34,731 nucleotides of DNA from Ilumatobacteraceae bacterium. Lineage in GTDB: Bacteria; Actinomycetota; Acidimicrobiia; Acidimicrobiales; Ilumatobacteraceae. Numbering within the stretch: position 1 is the stretch's first letter; the number at the start of each line of letters is the position of its first letter. Position numbers and translations under genes: made by a program. Location of the stretch: NCBI GenBank assembly GCA_009694465.1, contig SHUW01000004.1, positions 1 through 34,731 of the forward strand, written 5' to 3'. The notes under the pieces are model-generated. The model was not told the origin of the DNA. It saw only the letters and a list, made by a program, of their open reading frames with translations, and did no database searches. Below, one piece after another: positions 1-7,646 of this stretch.

Positions 1-75
1 ACCAAAGAAGTTATTCAGCCAGCATTCGTACCAAATCGCTTTGCAGCGTCACCCCGATTAGGAGAAAACCCATGA
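1..75 (+). CDS. C-terminal end of an unidentified upstream gene (partial)
   Basis: The first frame is open from the window edge to a TGA at 73-75. That stop overlaps the ATG of the next gene as ATGA, a typical translational-coupling arrangement also used several times elsewhere in this window. About 24 residues are visible, ending RLGENP. They are too few to identify a family. The frame entered at base 3 is also open into the next gene, so a longer N-terminus for that gene is the alternative explanation. The coupling geometry and the ribosome binding site at 60-65 favour two genes. Confidence 0.45.
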   Translation, partial: TKEVIQPAFVPNRFAASPRLGENP

Positions 76-1148
76 CTACATTGCCTACCACTACCGCTTC
101 GGTCACAGCAGAGTGGCTGACCACCACGCTGCGAAGTAGTGGAGCGATAACAGCGGCGACAACAGTGGCCACTGTTGAAGCACAAAATATGGGCGCCGGC
201 ATCGGCTTCATGGGTGAGGTCGGACGCCTTGCCGTGACTTATTCAGGTGGAGACGGACCTGCGCTGATCATCTGCAAGATTCCGACCCAAGATCCCATGA
301 TTCGTGGCATGCTCGGGCCGGCACGAGTGTTTGAACGCGAAGCGCGTTTCTATTTAGAAATTGCTCCCCAACTCAGCGTCGTGCCACAGGCATATTCAGT
401 CTCGGCCGAGTACGACACCGACAACTATGTGTTGCTGCTGCAAGATCTCGGACATCTGCGCGTTGGCGATCAGTCAGTAGGAGTCAATGCGAAAGATGCC
501 ATGAATGCGCTCAAGACCGTAGCCCGTTTGCACGCCGAGTTTTGGGAGTCACCCCGCCTTGATGCATTTGAATGGATGCCTCCGATCAACGGCGAAGGGA
601 TGAAAATAGGAGCCAGCATTTACGAGCAGTCGCTCCCAGGGTTCCTGCAAGTTTTCTCCCACGCTGTTGACGCAGACATGGTTCCACTGATGGAACAGTT
701 CGGCAGCAATGTGCATCAACTTCTTGATCGTTTTGCGGCAATGCCTAACACGATTGTGCACTTTGATTACCGTTTGGACAATCTCTTTTTTGGCGATGGC
801 GACGATGTCTTCATGATTGACTTCCAGACCAGCAGTAAAGGCGGCGGAGCGTACGACGTTGCTTACTTGATGAGCCAGAGTTTGCCGATTGATGTCCGCA
901 AGGAGCATGAAGGCGCGCTACTCAAGGGATACCACGATGAACTCATCGCCCATGGAGTCACCACTTACCCGTTTGCACAATTCTTAGAGGATTACCGGGT
1001 AGGCGTTCTCTACAGTTGGATTATTCCAGTGTTCGCAGTCGGCACGCTCGACTCATCAAGCGAGCGCGCCATGGCACTATGGACTGAAGTGATCAAGCGT
1101 GCGCAATCGGCAATGCGTGATCATCACGTCACAGACCTCTTGAAATAA
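72..1148 (+). CDS. phosphotransferase, APH / ecdysteroid-kinase-like family
   Basis: A 358-residue protein with the protein-kinase-like fold of small-molecule kinases. Visible are a probable ATP-binding lysine in IICKIP (K69), the catalytic loop HFDYRLDN (H230, D232, N237) and the metal-binding DFQ (D250). Members of this family phosphorylate hydroxyl groups of small molecules. In actinobacterial and proteobacterial catabolic clusters they often sit beside acyl-CoA dehydrogenases and SDRs, with unknown substrates. An AGGAGA ribosome binding site lies 6 bases before the ATG, and the start overlaps the stop of the preceding gene. It converges on the SDR that follows, with only 9 bases between the stops. 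The family is clear; the substrate is not. It is probably not an antibiotic-resistance enzyme, given the catabolic context. Confidence 0.85.
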   Translation: MTTLPTTTASVTAEWLTTTLRSSGAITAATTVATVEAQNMGAGIGFMGEVGRLAVTYSGGDGPALIICKIPTQDPMIRGMLGPARVFEREARFYLEIAPQLSVVPQAYSVSAEYDTDNYVLLLQDLGHLRVGDQSVGVNAKDAMNALKTVARLHAEFWESPRLDAFEWMPPINGEGMKIGASIYEQSLPGFLQVFSHAVDADMVPLMEQFGSNVHQLLDRFAAMPNTIVHFDYRLDNLFFGDGDDVFMIDFQTSSKGGGAYDVAYLMSQSLPIDVRKEHEGALLKGYHDELIAHGVTTYPFAQFLEDYRVGVLYSWIIPVFAVGTLDSSSERAMALWTEVIKRAQSAMRDHHVTDLLK

Positions 1149-1157
1149 GCAGGGTGT

Positions 1158-2075
1158 CTAGGCCTCGGGAAGAGGGTAATGCAGTCCGGGAATTCCTAAT
1201 TCCAGAGCTTGATACCACTCAGGCCGTGGCACGATTCCTGGATAACCAGCACCAACTTTGGCGGCCGTGTCCTTATTCCACTCATGGTGAATCGGAGGAA
1301 TCTGATATGTGCCGTTAGAGGCATTCGTTCCACCATCAACCAAGAGATCATGACCAGTGATGTAACTCGCAGCATCAGAGGCCAAGAACATCACAGGCCC
1401 AACAATCTCTTCTAGTTCACCAACTCGTCGCATCGGAGTTCGGCTGGCAATCCACTTGTCCATGCCGAGTGCCTCAAGAGCGGGACGCACCATTTCGGTG
1501 ATGATAAATCCGGGAGACACTGCGTTCACGCGCACACCGCGATCCGCCCACTCACAACCAAGTTGCTGAGTAAGATTGCGCAAGGCACCCTTAGCTGCCG
1601 TGTAGGCAATGATGTTTGACTCATTGGCGCCACTACCCATGATCGAGCAGATATTGACGATGTTGCCACTCTGACGTTCCAACATATGACGACCGACTTC
1701 ACGCATGTACATGAATGCACCATTGAGGTCAACGGAGATGATCCAATTCCAAGTCGCCATGTCATAGTGCTCAGGCGAAATACCGCGCATGTCGCCGACG
1801 CCAGCGTTATTAATCAAGACGTCAATCTTGCCGTGCTCTTTAATACCAGTCGTCACGACGCGCATCACATCGGCTTCAACCGAAACATCGCCAGTCAGCA
1901 CAGTCACTTTTGAGCCCAAGCCACGACAACGGGTGGCTACCGCTTCCAGCATCTCTGTGCTACGTGCGGTCAAGATGAGATCTGCGCCCTCTTTGGCGAA
2001 ACCTTCAGCGAAACCTTCGCCGAGCCCATAGGAGGCTCCGGTGATGAGAACTGTCTTGCCTGTGAACTGACCCAT
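1158..2075 (-). CDS. SDR family oxidoreductase with a long C-terminal tail
   Basis: A classical short-chain dehydrogenase/reductase of 305 residues when started at the ATG at 2075, which is preceded by AGGAGAAACGC. A longer frame reaching 2126 lacks such support. Cofactor motif TGASYGLG lies at residues 12-19, NNAG at 89-92, and the catalytic serine near 144 with Y158 and K162. The usual SDR C-terminal motif (LLVDGGT) is followed by about 50 more residues rich in Pro, Trp and Tyr, absent from ordinary 250-residue SDRs. It is the last gene of a minus-strand run behind the MDMPI-like gene (68-base gap). That gap carries two palindromes. Reaction: NAD(P)-dependent alcohol/ketone oxidoreduction; substrate unknown. 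Confidence 0.88.
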   Translation of the reverse strand: MGQFTGKTVLITGASYGLGEGFAEGFAKEGADLILTARSTEMLEAVATRCRGLGSKVTVLTGDVSVEADVMRVVTTGIKEHGKIDVLINNAGVGDMRGISPEHYDMATWNWIISVDLNGAFMYMREVGRHMLERQSGNIVNICSIMGSGANESNIIAYTAAKGALRNLTQQLGCEWADRGVRVNAVSPGFIITEMVRPALEALGMDKWIASRTPMRRVGELEEIVGPVMFLASDAASYITGHDLLVDGGTNASNGTYQIPPIHHEWNKDTAAKVGAGYPGIVPRPEWYQALELGIPGLHYPLPEA

Positions 2076-2086
2076 TGCGTTTCTCC

Positions 2087-2110
2087 TGATCGTGATCATC
2101 GCATGCGATG
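2087..2110. promoter_or_regulatory. overlapping palindromes upstream of the SDR at 1158-2075
   Basis: Positions 2097-2110 read CATCGCATGCGATG, a perfect 14-base palindrome. Positions 2087-2098 read TGATCGTGATCA, with 5-base arms around GT. They overlap by two bases and lie just upstream of the ribosome binding site of the minus-strand SDR. Their position and symmetry suit an operator for a dimeric repressor. No cognate regulator is adjacent. Binding is inferred only from symmetry. Confidence 0.4.
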
Positions 2111-2143
2111 CTCTTGTGAACAACACGCCCTATCGTAGGCGAA

Positions 2144-2824
2144 CTACTCCCCGAGACTCACCTCGGGAAGACTCATGTGAGTAATCCCATTCCACAAACC
2201 ATTCAAATCACCGACAAAGTCGGCCTGGCGCATTTCACTGTCGGTCCGCCGACTTCCTAAAAGTCGCAAAGTTTCAAAAGCTGAGGCCGTCAGAGTAAGC
2301 ACTGGAGCACCCTCACCGACGATGTGTTCGACGCCATCAATCACCGCGCAAAAGGCAGGCAACGACTTTGTCGCAAGGTCGCCTTTGACGAGTTTGAGAC
2401 CCAAGACCGCCGACATTTTGACTCCGCTTGAATCTCGTTGACCAGGTTGGCCTACGGCGTTACGAAGATCATGTTCGTGGACAACCGTGTCATAACTTAA
2501 TGTCCATAAGCGCTTGGGCATTGAATCAATCATCGCTTCAAATGCAGGCGCCACTTCATTCCATTCGTCGACCACACTTAACAGAGTCCTCTCTCGTCGA
2601 TCGCTCACGAGGGCGTCAACCCACACCTGTGTATCTCCTGTCGGACCTTTGCCGCCACCAAGATCCGCAGCCAAGCCCGTGACATGTGAGAAAAGATCTT
2701 TCACCGTCCACTCGGGACAGGCCGGAACAATCCTGTTCGAATCCTCGTCACTCAAACCTTGAGCAATCTCTTGCATCCGTAAGCGACTGAGTTTGTACTC
2801 ATGACCCATCTCTTCATCCATCAC
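2144..2824 (-). CDS. mycothiol-dependent maleylpyruvate isomerase (MDMPI)-like protein
   Basis: A 226-residue protein of the DinB-like / MDMPI N-terminal superfamily. Diagnostic parts are CPEWTVKDLFSHVTG (H47) and VVHEHDLRNAVGQPG (H116 and H118), the three probable metal-binding histidines on a four-helix bundle. Characterised relatives use mycothiol as cofactor, a thiol restricted to Actinobacteria, but many act on unknown substrates. The frame starts at GTG (2822-2824), which overlaps the TGA of the upstream isomerase-like gene. An ATG follows as the second codon and another as the sixth, so the exact start is uncertain by a few residues. It is translationally coupled to the upstream gene and probably shares a transcript with the SDR downstream. 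Confidence 0.8.
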   Translation of the reverse strand: MMDEEMGHEYKLSRLRMQEIAQGLSDEDSNRIVPACPEWTVKDLFSHVTGLAADLGGGKGPTGDTQVWVDALVSDRRERTLLSVVDEWNEVAPAFEAMIDSMPKRLWTLSYDTVVHEHDLRNAVGQPGQRDSSGVKMSAVLGLKLVKGDLATKSLPAFCAVIDGVEHIVGEGAPVLTLTASAFETLRLLGSRRTDSEMRQADFVGDLNGLWNGITHMSLPEVSLGE

Positions 2825-3648
2825 ATAAACTTTCGCATACCAGTCGCCAAAGCAGCGATGTGGACCTCAGGATTCGCCCAGCCAACAGTGCTCGGTGCTT
2901 CAATCGACCACGGCACCCGAGTGCCCGTTGCCCTGATGGCGCGCACCACAGCAGCGATGTCAAACTCGCCAGCACCTGGTGCTCGTCGCTGAGTCAAACA
3001 GTCCGTGTAGTAATCGGAATTTTCTGGCAGCAATGTGCCGTCGTTCATTTGAATCCCAGTAATGAATTCTGCGGGCAAGTCCGCAATCGCCGCCAAGTCA
3101 CACGCTCCGCGCTGATGATGCCAAATGTCAACACAGATACCTCCATTTGAGCGCCCCGCCGCCTCAACAATGCGTCGCGCATGATGGACCGAGACGATGT
3201 CCGTGAAGGGCAAGAATTCCAGACCCACGACCAACCCATGGTCACCAGCGCGGTCGCATAACAGTCCAAAGGCGCGGGCTGCTTCGCTCACCTCTCCACC
3301 AGGCCCAATGACCTGTAGATAGCGAGATTCAAAATGATCGGCGATGCGCCACGCTGCAGCCTCAAAAAGAGCTGCTTTTTCGCCTCCTTGACCATCTACC
3401 CCGAGGCCAGAGACAACTTCAATCTCCGCCAGACAGATGTTGTGCTGCTGTAAAAGTTCCTCAAGCCCAAAGGGAGCAAAGCCGGACTTTTCTAATTCGA
3501 TGTATTGACCGACATACAGACCGATGCCTGAAAAACCATTTTCGGCAGCTAAGCGCACCCGCTCTTCAATGTCATGCATCGGCGCCAAACTGAAATGGCT
3601 CAAGATCAACTCTTCGGCACCTAGTGCTCGCGCATTATGTTGGGACAT
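2821..3648 (-). CDS. sugar phosphate isomerase/epimerase family (xylose-isomerase-like TIM barrel)
   Basis: About 275 residues of AP-endonuclease-2/xylose-isomerase-like barrel. The family's metal-ligand pattern is visible: an acidic strand VVGLEFLPF, then CVDIWHHQRG, then QMNDG, and a final WSIEAPST. Relatives isomerise or epimerise sugars and inositol derivatives; some cleave 3-keto-glycosides. The frame can begin at 3684, 3660 or 3648. The first of these would overlap the start codon of the divergent SDR; family alignment by eye starts at MSQHNARALG (3648). None of the three has a clear ribosome binding site, so a leaderless message is possible. The end overlaps the MDMPI-like gene by 4 bases. 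Substrate unknown. Confidence 0.78.
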   Translation of the reverse strand: MSQHNARALGAEELILSHFSLAPMHDIEERVRLAAENGFSGIGLYVGQYIELEKSGFAPFGLEELLQQHNICLAEIEVVSGLGVDGQGGEKAALFEAAAWRIADHFESRYLQVIGPGGEVSEAARAFGLLCDRAGDHGLVVGLEFLPFTDIVSVHHARRIVEAAGRSNGGICVDIWHHQRGACDLAAIADLPAEFITGIQMNDGTLLPENSDYYTDCLTQRRAPGAGEFDIAAVVRAIRATGTRVPWSIEAPSTVGWANPEVHIAALATGMRKFM

Positions 3649-3682
3649 GCGGACAAGCATCGCACAATTATCAAGGAGAGTC

Positions 3683-4522
3683 ATGGGAACTCAAGGTCGA
3701 CTAGAGGGAAAAGTTGCCGTCATCACTGGTGGGGCAAGTGGAATCGGTGAAGGTTCAGTACGACGATTCATTGAAGAAGGGGCGCGAGTCATCATCGCCG
3801 ATCTACAAGATGCTCCAGGACAGGCTCTCGCCAAAGAACTGGGCCCTAACACGCGTTTTATACATACTGATGTTGCAGTTGAAGACCACGTGGCCGCGGC
3901 AATTCAGCTGGCGGTCAGCGAATTCGGTCGCTTAGACATCATGTTCAACAACGCTGGCATTGTCGGCGCTGTTGGACGCATTAGCGAAACCAATACCGAT
4001 CATTGGAATCGCACTGTGGCGATCTTGCTGAACAGTGTCTACTTCGGCATGAAGCATGCCTCACCTCAAATGATTGCTCAAGGTAGTGGTGTCATTATTT
4101 CCACCTCAAGTACTGCAGGAATCCTCGGAGGACTTGGACCACATTGTTATACGGCCTGCAAACATGCTGTCATCGGTATCACTAAATCAGTTGCCTCAGA
4201 GTTGGCTCAACACGGCATTCGAGTGAACGCCATCTCTCCTGGCAATACCGCTACGGCAATGACATCAGCAGTCATGACAGGAGACGCGAATGCAATTGAG
4301 ACGGCCACGGCTCACATCGCTAAAACCTCACTTCTCGGCATCGCAGGATTGCCAGAGGATATTGCCAACGCTGCGGTCTATCTCGCTAGCGAAGAAGCGC
4401 GTTATATCACCGGACACACTTTGGTCGTTGATGCGGGTGCAACCACGGTTGGTGGCACTGGTCGCTTCCACCAACAAGATGCCGCACTAATGCGCGAGGC
4501 GGGCGTTCGCGAGTCCTCCTAA
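3683..4522 (+). CDS. SDR family oxidoreductase (probably NAD-dependent)
   Basis: A 279-residue classical SDR beginning MGTQGRLEGKVAVITGG. The ATG at 3683 is preceded by AAGGAGAG, which decides the start; upstream in-frame codons run antisense to the isomerase gene and are not believed. Motifs: TGGASGIG at 15-22, D40 at the end of the second strand (favours NAD), NNAG at 89-92, catalytic S143 with Y156 and K160. The C-terminus TTVGGTGRFHQQDAAL extends some 25 residues past the usual LVVDAG. It is divergent from the isomerase-like gene with about 35 bases between starts, and convergent with the zinc alcohol dehydrogenase (4-base gap). The substrate is probably a hydroxylated intermediate of the cluster. 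Confidence 0.9.
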   Translation: MGTQGRLEGKVAVITGGASGIGEGSVRRFIEEGARVIIADLQDAPGQALAKELGPNTRFIHTDVAVEDHVAAAIQLAVSEFGRLDIMFNNAGIVGAVGRISETNTDHWNRTVAILLNSVYFGMKHASPQMIAQGSGVIISTSSTAGILGGLGPHCYTACKHAVIGITKSVASELAQHGIRVNAISPGNTATAMTSAVMTGDANAIETATAHIAKTSLLGIAGLPEDIANAAVYLASEEARYITGHTLVVDAGATTVGGTGRFHQQDAALMREAGVRESS

Positions 4523-4526
4523 CACA

Positions 4527-5561
4527 CTAGATACGCGGGTCAACCAAAATCTTCATGTTGGTTGACGTGCCACTCGCCAAATCAGCCAGACTTGCATCCA
4601 AGCCAGCCAAGCCAATAGTGAGCGAATGCAATGGTTCGGTGCGAAAACGACCATCGGCGATCATCCCCATACATGTCTCAAACTCTTCGTGGTTATAGGC
4701 CAGTGCCGCGGTCACAGAAATCTCTTTCATCAGCCACTGCACAGGAGAGATTGACGCTTCTTGATCTGCCAACCCAATGAGGCACATCGAACCTCCACGC
4801 CTCGCTAAATCAACAGCGCTTTGCACCGCAAACGGGCGACCGACACATTCATAGACAATGTCAGCGCCGAGACCATGCGACAGTTCTTTCACAAGTTCGT
4901 CTGCTGCTGCTCCGGGGGCGACTGCATAATGGGCGCCTAGTTCAAGAGCAATGGCGCGGCGTTGCTCATTGGGTTCAATCACGATGACCACTCCAGCACC
5001 GGCGGCCTTGACCCACTGCATAGCGCCCAACCCAATCGGTCCAGCGCCCTGCACCACTGCGATATCTCCCAAGCGAATCCCACTGCGCCGTACGGCATGA
5101 AAAGCCACGGTCGTTGGCTCCACCTGAGCTGCCTGAATATCGTTCAAAGCAGGATTGGTTTTGACAATACGCGATGCGCTCACAGCAATACGCGGAGCGA
5201 AGCCACCATGCTTAGGGGCCATGGCATCGCGACCGAGAGCGGACATAAATGACACGAAACAACGATCAGCCTGCCCTGCACGACAGGGCGCGCACTGGCC
5301 ACATGCTGGAGCAACAGCAACGACGACGCGATCACCCTCGCTAAAAGATTTGACATCGGCACCCACCGCACTGAGAGTTCCTGACCATTCGTGTCCACAG
5401 ATGGCAGGGTTATACGGTGCTCCGGATTGGTAGGCGTGGATATCAGTCCCGCAGATACCGCAATACGCGATATCGACGACAACTCCTGATGATGCTGGGG
5501 ATGGGTCGGGAAACTCAATCATCTCCACCTTGTTCTTGCCAGTGATCAATGCTGCAAACAT
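4527..5561 (-). CDS. zinc-dependent alcohol dehydrogenase (butanediol/sorbitol dehydrogenase-like MDR)
   Basis: A 344-residue medium-chain dehydrogenase. Catalytic-zinc motif CGICGTD (C37) is followed by GHEW (H57, E58). The four structural-zinc cysteines appear in PACGQCAPCRAGQADRC (C87, C90, C93, C101). A glycine-rich nucleotide site AVVQGAGPIGLGAMQ follows, with an acidic end of strand (VIVIEPN) indicating NAD. The family oxidises secondary alcohols or polyols such as 2,3-butanediol, sorbitol or threonine. Acetoin/butanediol chemistry would fit the Aco-type complex further along the window, but this is inference. The start has a strong GGAGGAAC site. It diverges from the ABM gene across about 100 bases that should hold both promoters. 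Confidence 0.9.
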   Translation of the reverse strand: MFAALITGKNKVEMIEFPDPSPASSGVVVDIAYCGICGTDIHAYQSGAPYNPAICGHEWSGTLSAVGADVKSFSEGDRVVVAVAPACGQCAPCRAGQADRCFVSFMSALGRDAMAPKHGGFAPRIAVSASRIVKTNPALNDIQAAQVEPTTVAFHAVRRSGIRLGDIAVVQGAGPIGLGAMQWVKAAGAGVVIVIEPNEQRRAIALELGAHYAVAPGAAADELVKELSHGLGADIVYECVGRPFAVQSAVDLARRGGSMCLIGLADQEASISPVQWLMKEISVTAALAYNHEEFETCMGMIADGRFRTEPLHSLTIGLAGLDASLADLASGTSTNMKILVDPRI

Positions 5562-5663
5562 CTATGTTCCTCCGTTCATCTGATTTTCTCAGCGTGTCTT
5601 CAGATTACGGCTTGGGACTGCTCGACCAAGGATTGAAGGCACGCACGCAATAATGTGGCAAGC
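5562..5663. promoter_or_regulatory. divergent promoter region between alcohol dehydrogenase and ABM gene
   Basis: This gap separates two divergent start codons, so it should contain promoters in both directions. The GGAGG of the alcohol dehydrogenase lies at its left edge. I see no convincing -35/-10 pair or palindrome. Confidence 0.45.
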
Positions 5664-6011
5664 ATGAGCCTTATTGCAATTGAAGCATCCATCTACCTCA
5701 ATGATCCTGCAGTCCGTGACGCTGCCGTCGCCGAATCAGTGAAATATCAACAAGCCACGCGCGATGATGAGCCTGGTTGTTTGGTGTATTGCTTCGCTGC
5801 TGATCCATGCATCGCTGATCACATTCAGGTGTATGAACTTTGGGAGAATGCGGAAACTTTAGCCGCCCATTTTGATCATCCGAATTATCACAATATGCGT
5901 GAACTATTGGGCAAATTCGGTCTGAAGTCGGCTGTCAGTCGTAAGCATCTCATCACCAAGTCGGCCCCTGTATACGGAAGCGATTTCAAAGCCAGTTCTT
6001 CGTTTGACTAG
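5664..6011 (+). CDS. antibiotic biosynthesis monooxygenase (ABM) domain protein
   Basis: A 115-residue single-domain protein with the dimeric alpha/beta ferredoxin-like ABM fold, recognised from EPGCLVYCFAADPC, VYELWENAETLAAHFDHPNY and the flanking strands. Relatives are cofactor-free monooxygenases acting on phenolic polycyclics (ActVA-Orf6 type), quinol-related YgiN-like proteins, or non-catalytic dimers. A role in oxidising or sensing quinone-like intermediates is possible but not shown. The start may be GTG at 5655 or ATG at 5664; neither has a clear ribosome binding site. Its TAG at 6009-6011 overlaps the stop of the convergent acyl-CoA synthetase. Confidence 0.82.
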   Translation: MSLIAIEASIYLNDPAVRDAAVAESVKYQQATRDDEPGCLVYCFAADPCIADHIQVYELWENAETLAAHFDHPNYHNMRELLGKFGLKSAVSRKHLITKSAPVYGSDFKASSSFD

Positions 6012-7630
6012 GCGCTCGCTATTTCCTTAGCCCAGCGATAATCCGCTTTACCGGACGGACTGCGGTACACCTGATCAACGAAGATAACTCGACGTGGTGC
6101 TTTGTAGGTCGCCAAAAGTTTCTTGACGTGCTCAATCACTTCGGACTCAGAAATCTCCCCCGAACGCTCTGCCACCAAGGTGATAATTTCCCCGAAGCGG
6201 GTGTCTGGCAATCCAACGACGACGCAATCAACAACGTTCGGGTGTGAACGAGCCGCTACTTCAACTTCTTCGGGATAGACCTTTTCTCCACCCGTATTAA
6301 TGCACACCGAACCGCGTCCGAGAAGATGCACAGTTCCATCTTCATCAATTTCCGCGAAGTCACCTGGAATCGTGTAACGCACACCTTCAATCACCCGAAA
6401 TGTTTGTGCCGTTTTTTCTGCATCGCCAAAATATCCGTCGGGCATTGCTCCCGCAGCCGCAAGAACTCCGTTGCGACCACTTCCAAAGGGAATCTTCTCC
6501 CAAGTTTCCGGGTCAAATAAGGATGTATTAGGAGTCGCCATAAATGCGGCAGTTGCCACTGGGTCTTGACCAGGCATCGTCATTGCCACTGCAAATGGCC
6601 CACCCTCAGATGCCCCGATCATGTCCATCACAACTGCTTGAGTTGCACGTTCCATGAGGGCGCTTTTCATCTCTGATGACAAGGTCGCGCCCGTCGAAAC
6701 AATACGGCTCAGACTGGAAAGATCGTAGGACTCTCCCGATAACTCTGCGCGTTTCAGTTCTTCAACAATTGGGCGAGCAAATGCGTCTCCGACTATTGAG
6801 AGTTGAGAAACTCTTTCACGCTGAACTAGACGCAACAGTTCAGCGGCATCAAAGCGCCTCCCACCAAGAAGTACGACCGTACCGCCAAGTACAAAAGTTG
6901 AAAAAGCTAAAAACATTGCTGTCCCGTGCATCAGCGGAGGTGCAGTCATGTTCACTGGGCTTTTCCCTGCGCCGTTAAGTTCACTGGCAACTCGTGCTAC
7001 ATCGGCCACAGTTTCGGGTAACGCCAAACCCATTGACGCATACCCAGTAAATGCCAAAGCCCCGAATAGTCCAGTGTGGCTCCAAACAACGCCCTTAGGT
7101 AGGCCCGTCGTTCCACCTGTGTAGAGCAGTAGGGAATCATTTCCTGATCGCACAATTGGTGCCATTGGCGCAAATGATTCAATGGCATGCGCGTAGTCAA
7201 CGGCGCTGTCAAGTAGTTCGCTCTCATCACCACCGTCTATCTGCAAAAACAGACGCACCTTTGGCAGTGATGGGCGCGCTTCGCGAACTACATCACGAAA
7301 AGCGGCGTGATACACCAACACCGATGCACCCGAGTCCGCCAAAACATGAATGATCTCTGGTGCTTTGTAACGAAAATTGACATTGACCGTGCTGGCACGA
7401 ACCTTGAATGAGGCATAGGCAGTCTCTAAATATTCTGGACAGTTGTATAACAGTTGTCCGACTTTGGCGTCATGACCAACTCCATACGAGTCAAAGAGTG
7501 AAGCAATACGCGAGGCACGCTCGTCAAGATCTCGCCAGCGAATATGTGTATCGCCAATCACGACTGCGACATGATCTGGCTGCGATGCGGCCAAGGCTTC
7601 CCACAAAGTGGCCCAGTTTTCAGTCAACAT
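6008..7630 (-). CDS. AMP-forming acyl-CoA synthetase (FadD-like)
   Basis: A 540-residue adenylate-forming ligase. P-loop motif TGGTTGLPKG lies at 171-180, the adenylation-domain helper motifs IGASEGG and YTIPGDFAEIDEDG follow, and the C-terminal catalytic lysine is K528 in PSGKADY. These enzymes activate a carboxylate with ATP and join it to CoA. It is the last gene of a three-gene minus-strand unit: ligase, Rieske oxygenase, ligase, with 16 bases to the Rieske gene. It resembles the first ligase of the unit throughout, so the pair probably arose by duplication and may activate two related acids from the same pathway. The acid is unknown. YTIPGDFAEI rather than TGD is shared by both copies (SFPGD in the other). 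Confidence 0.92.
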   Translation of the reverse strand: MLTENWATLWEALAASQPDHVAVVIGDTHIRWRDLDERASRIASLFDSYGVGHDAKVGQLLYNCPEYLETAYASFKVRASTVNVNFRYKAPEIIHVLADSGASVLVYHAAFRDVVREARPSLPKVRLFLQIDGGDESELLDSAVDYAHAIESFAPMAPIVRSGNDSLLLYTGGTTGLPKGVVWSHTGLFGALAFTGYASMGLALPETVADVARVASELNGAGKSPVNMTAPPLMHGTAMFLAFSTFVLGGTVVLLGGRRFDAAELLRLVQRERVSQLSIVGDAFARPIVEELKRAELSGESYDLSSLSRIVSTGATLSSEMKSALMERATQAVVMDMIGASEGGPFAVAMTMPGQDPVATAAFMATPNTSLFDPETWEKIPFGSGRNGVLAAAGAMPDGYFGDAEKTAQTFRVIEGVRYTIPGDFAEIDEDGTVHLLGRGSVCINTGGEKVYPEEVEVAARSHPNVVDCVVVGLPDTRFGEIITLVAERSGEISESEVIEHVKKLLATYKAPRRVIFVDQVYRSPSGKADYRWAKEIASA

Positions 7631-7646
7631 TTTTATGCCAACCCCA

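Noticed and set aside
11-211. Minus-strand frame of 66 codons with hydrophobic residues, like a small membrane protein.
   Set aside because: It is antisense to the start of the phosphotransferase and its ribosome binding site, and its hydrophobicity follows from the Thr/Ala-rich sense strand.
549-908. Minus-strand frame of 119 codons inside the phosphotransferase.
   Set aside because: It is a shadow of a gene with intact kinase motifs and has no family resemblance.
1163-1175. CCTCGGGAAGAGG as a terminator hairpin between the first two convergent genes.
   Set aside because: The stem is only four base pairs, lies inside the SDR coding end and has no T run after it.
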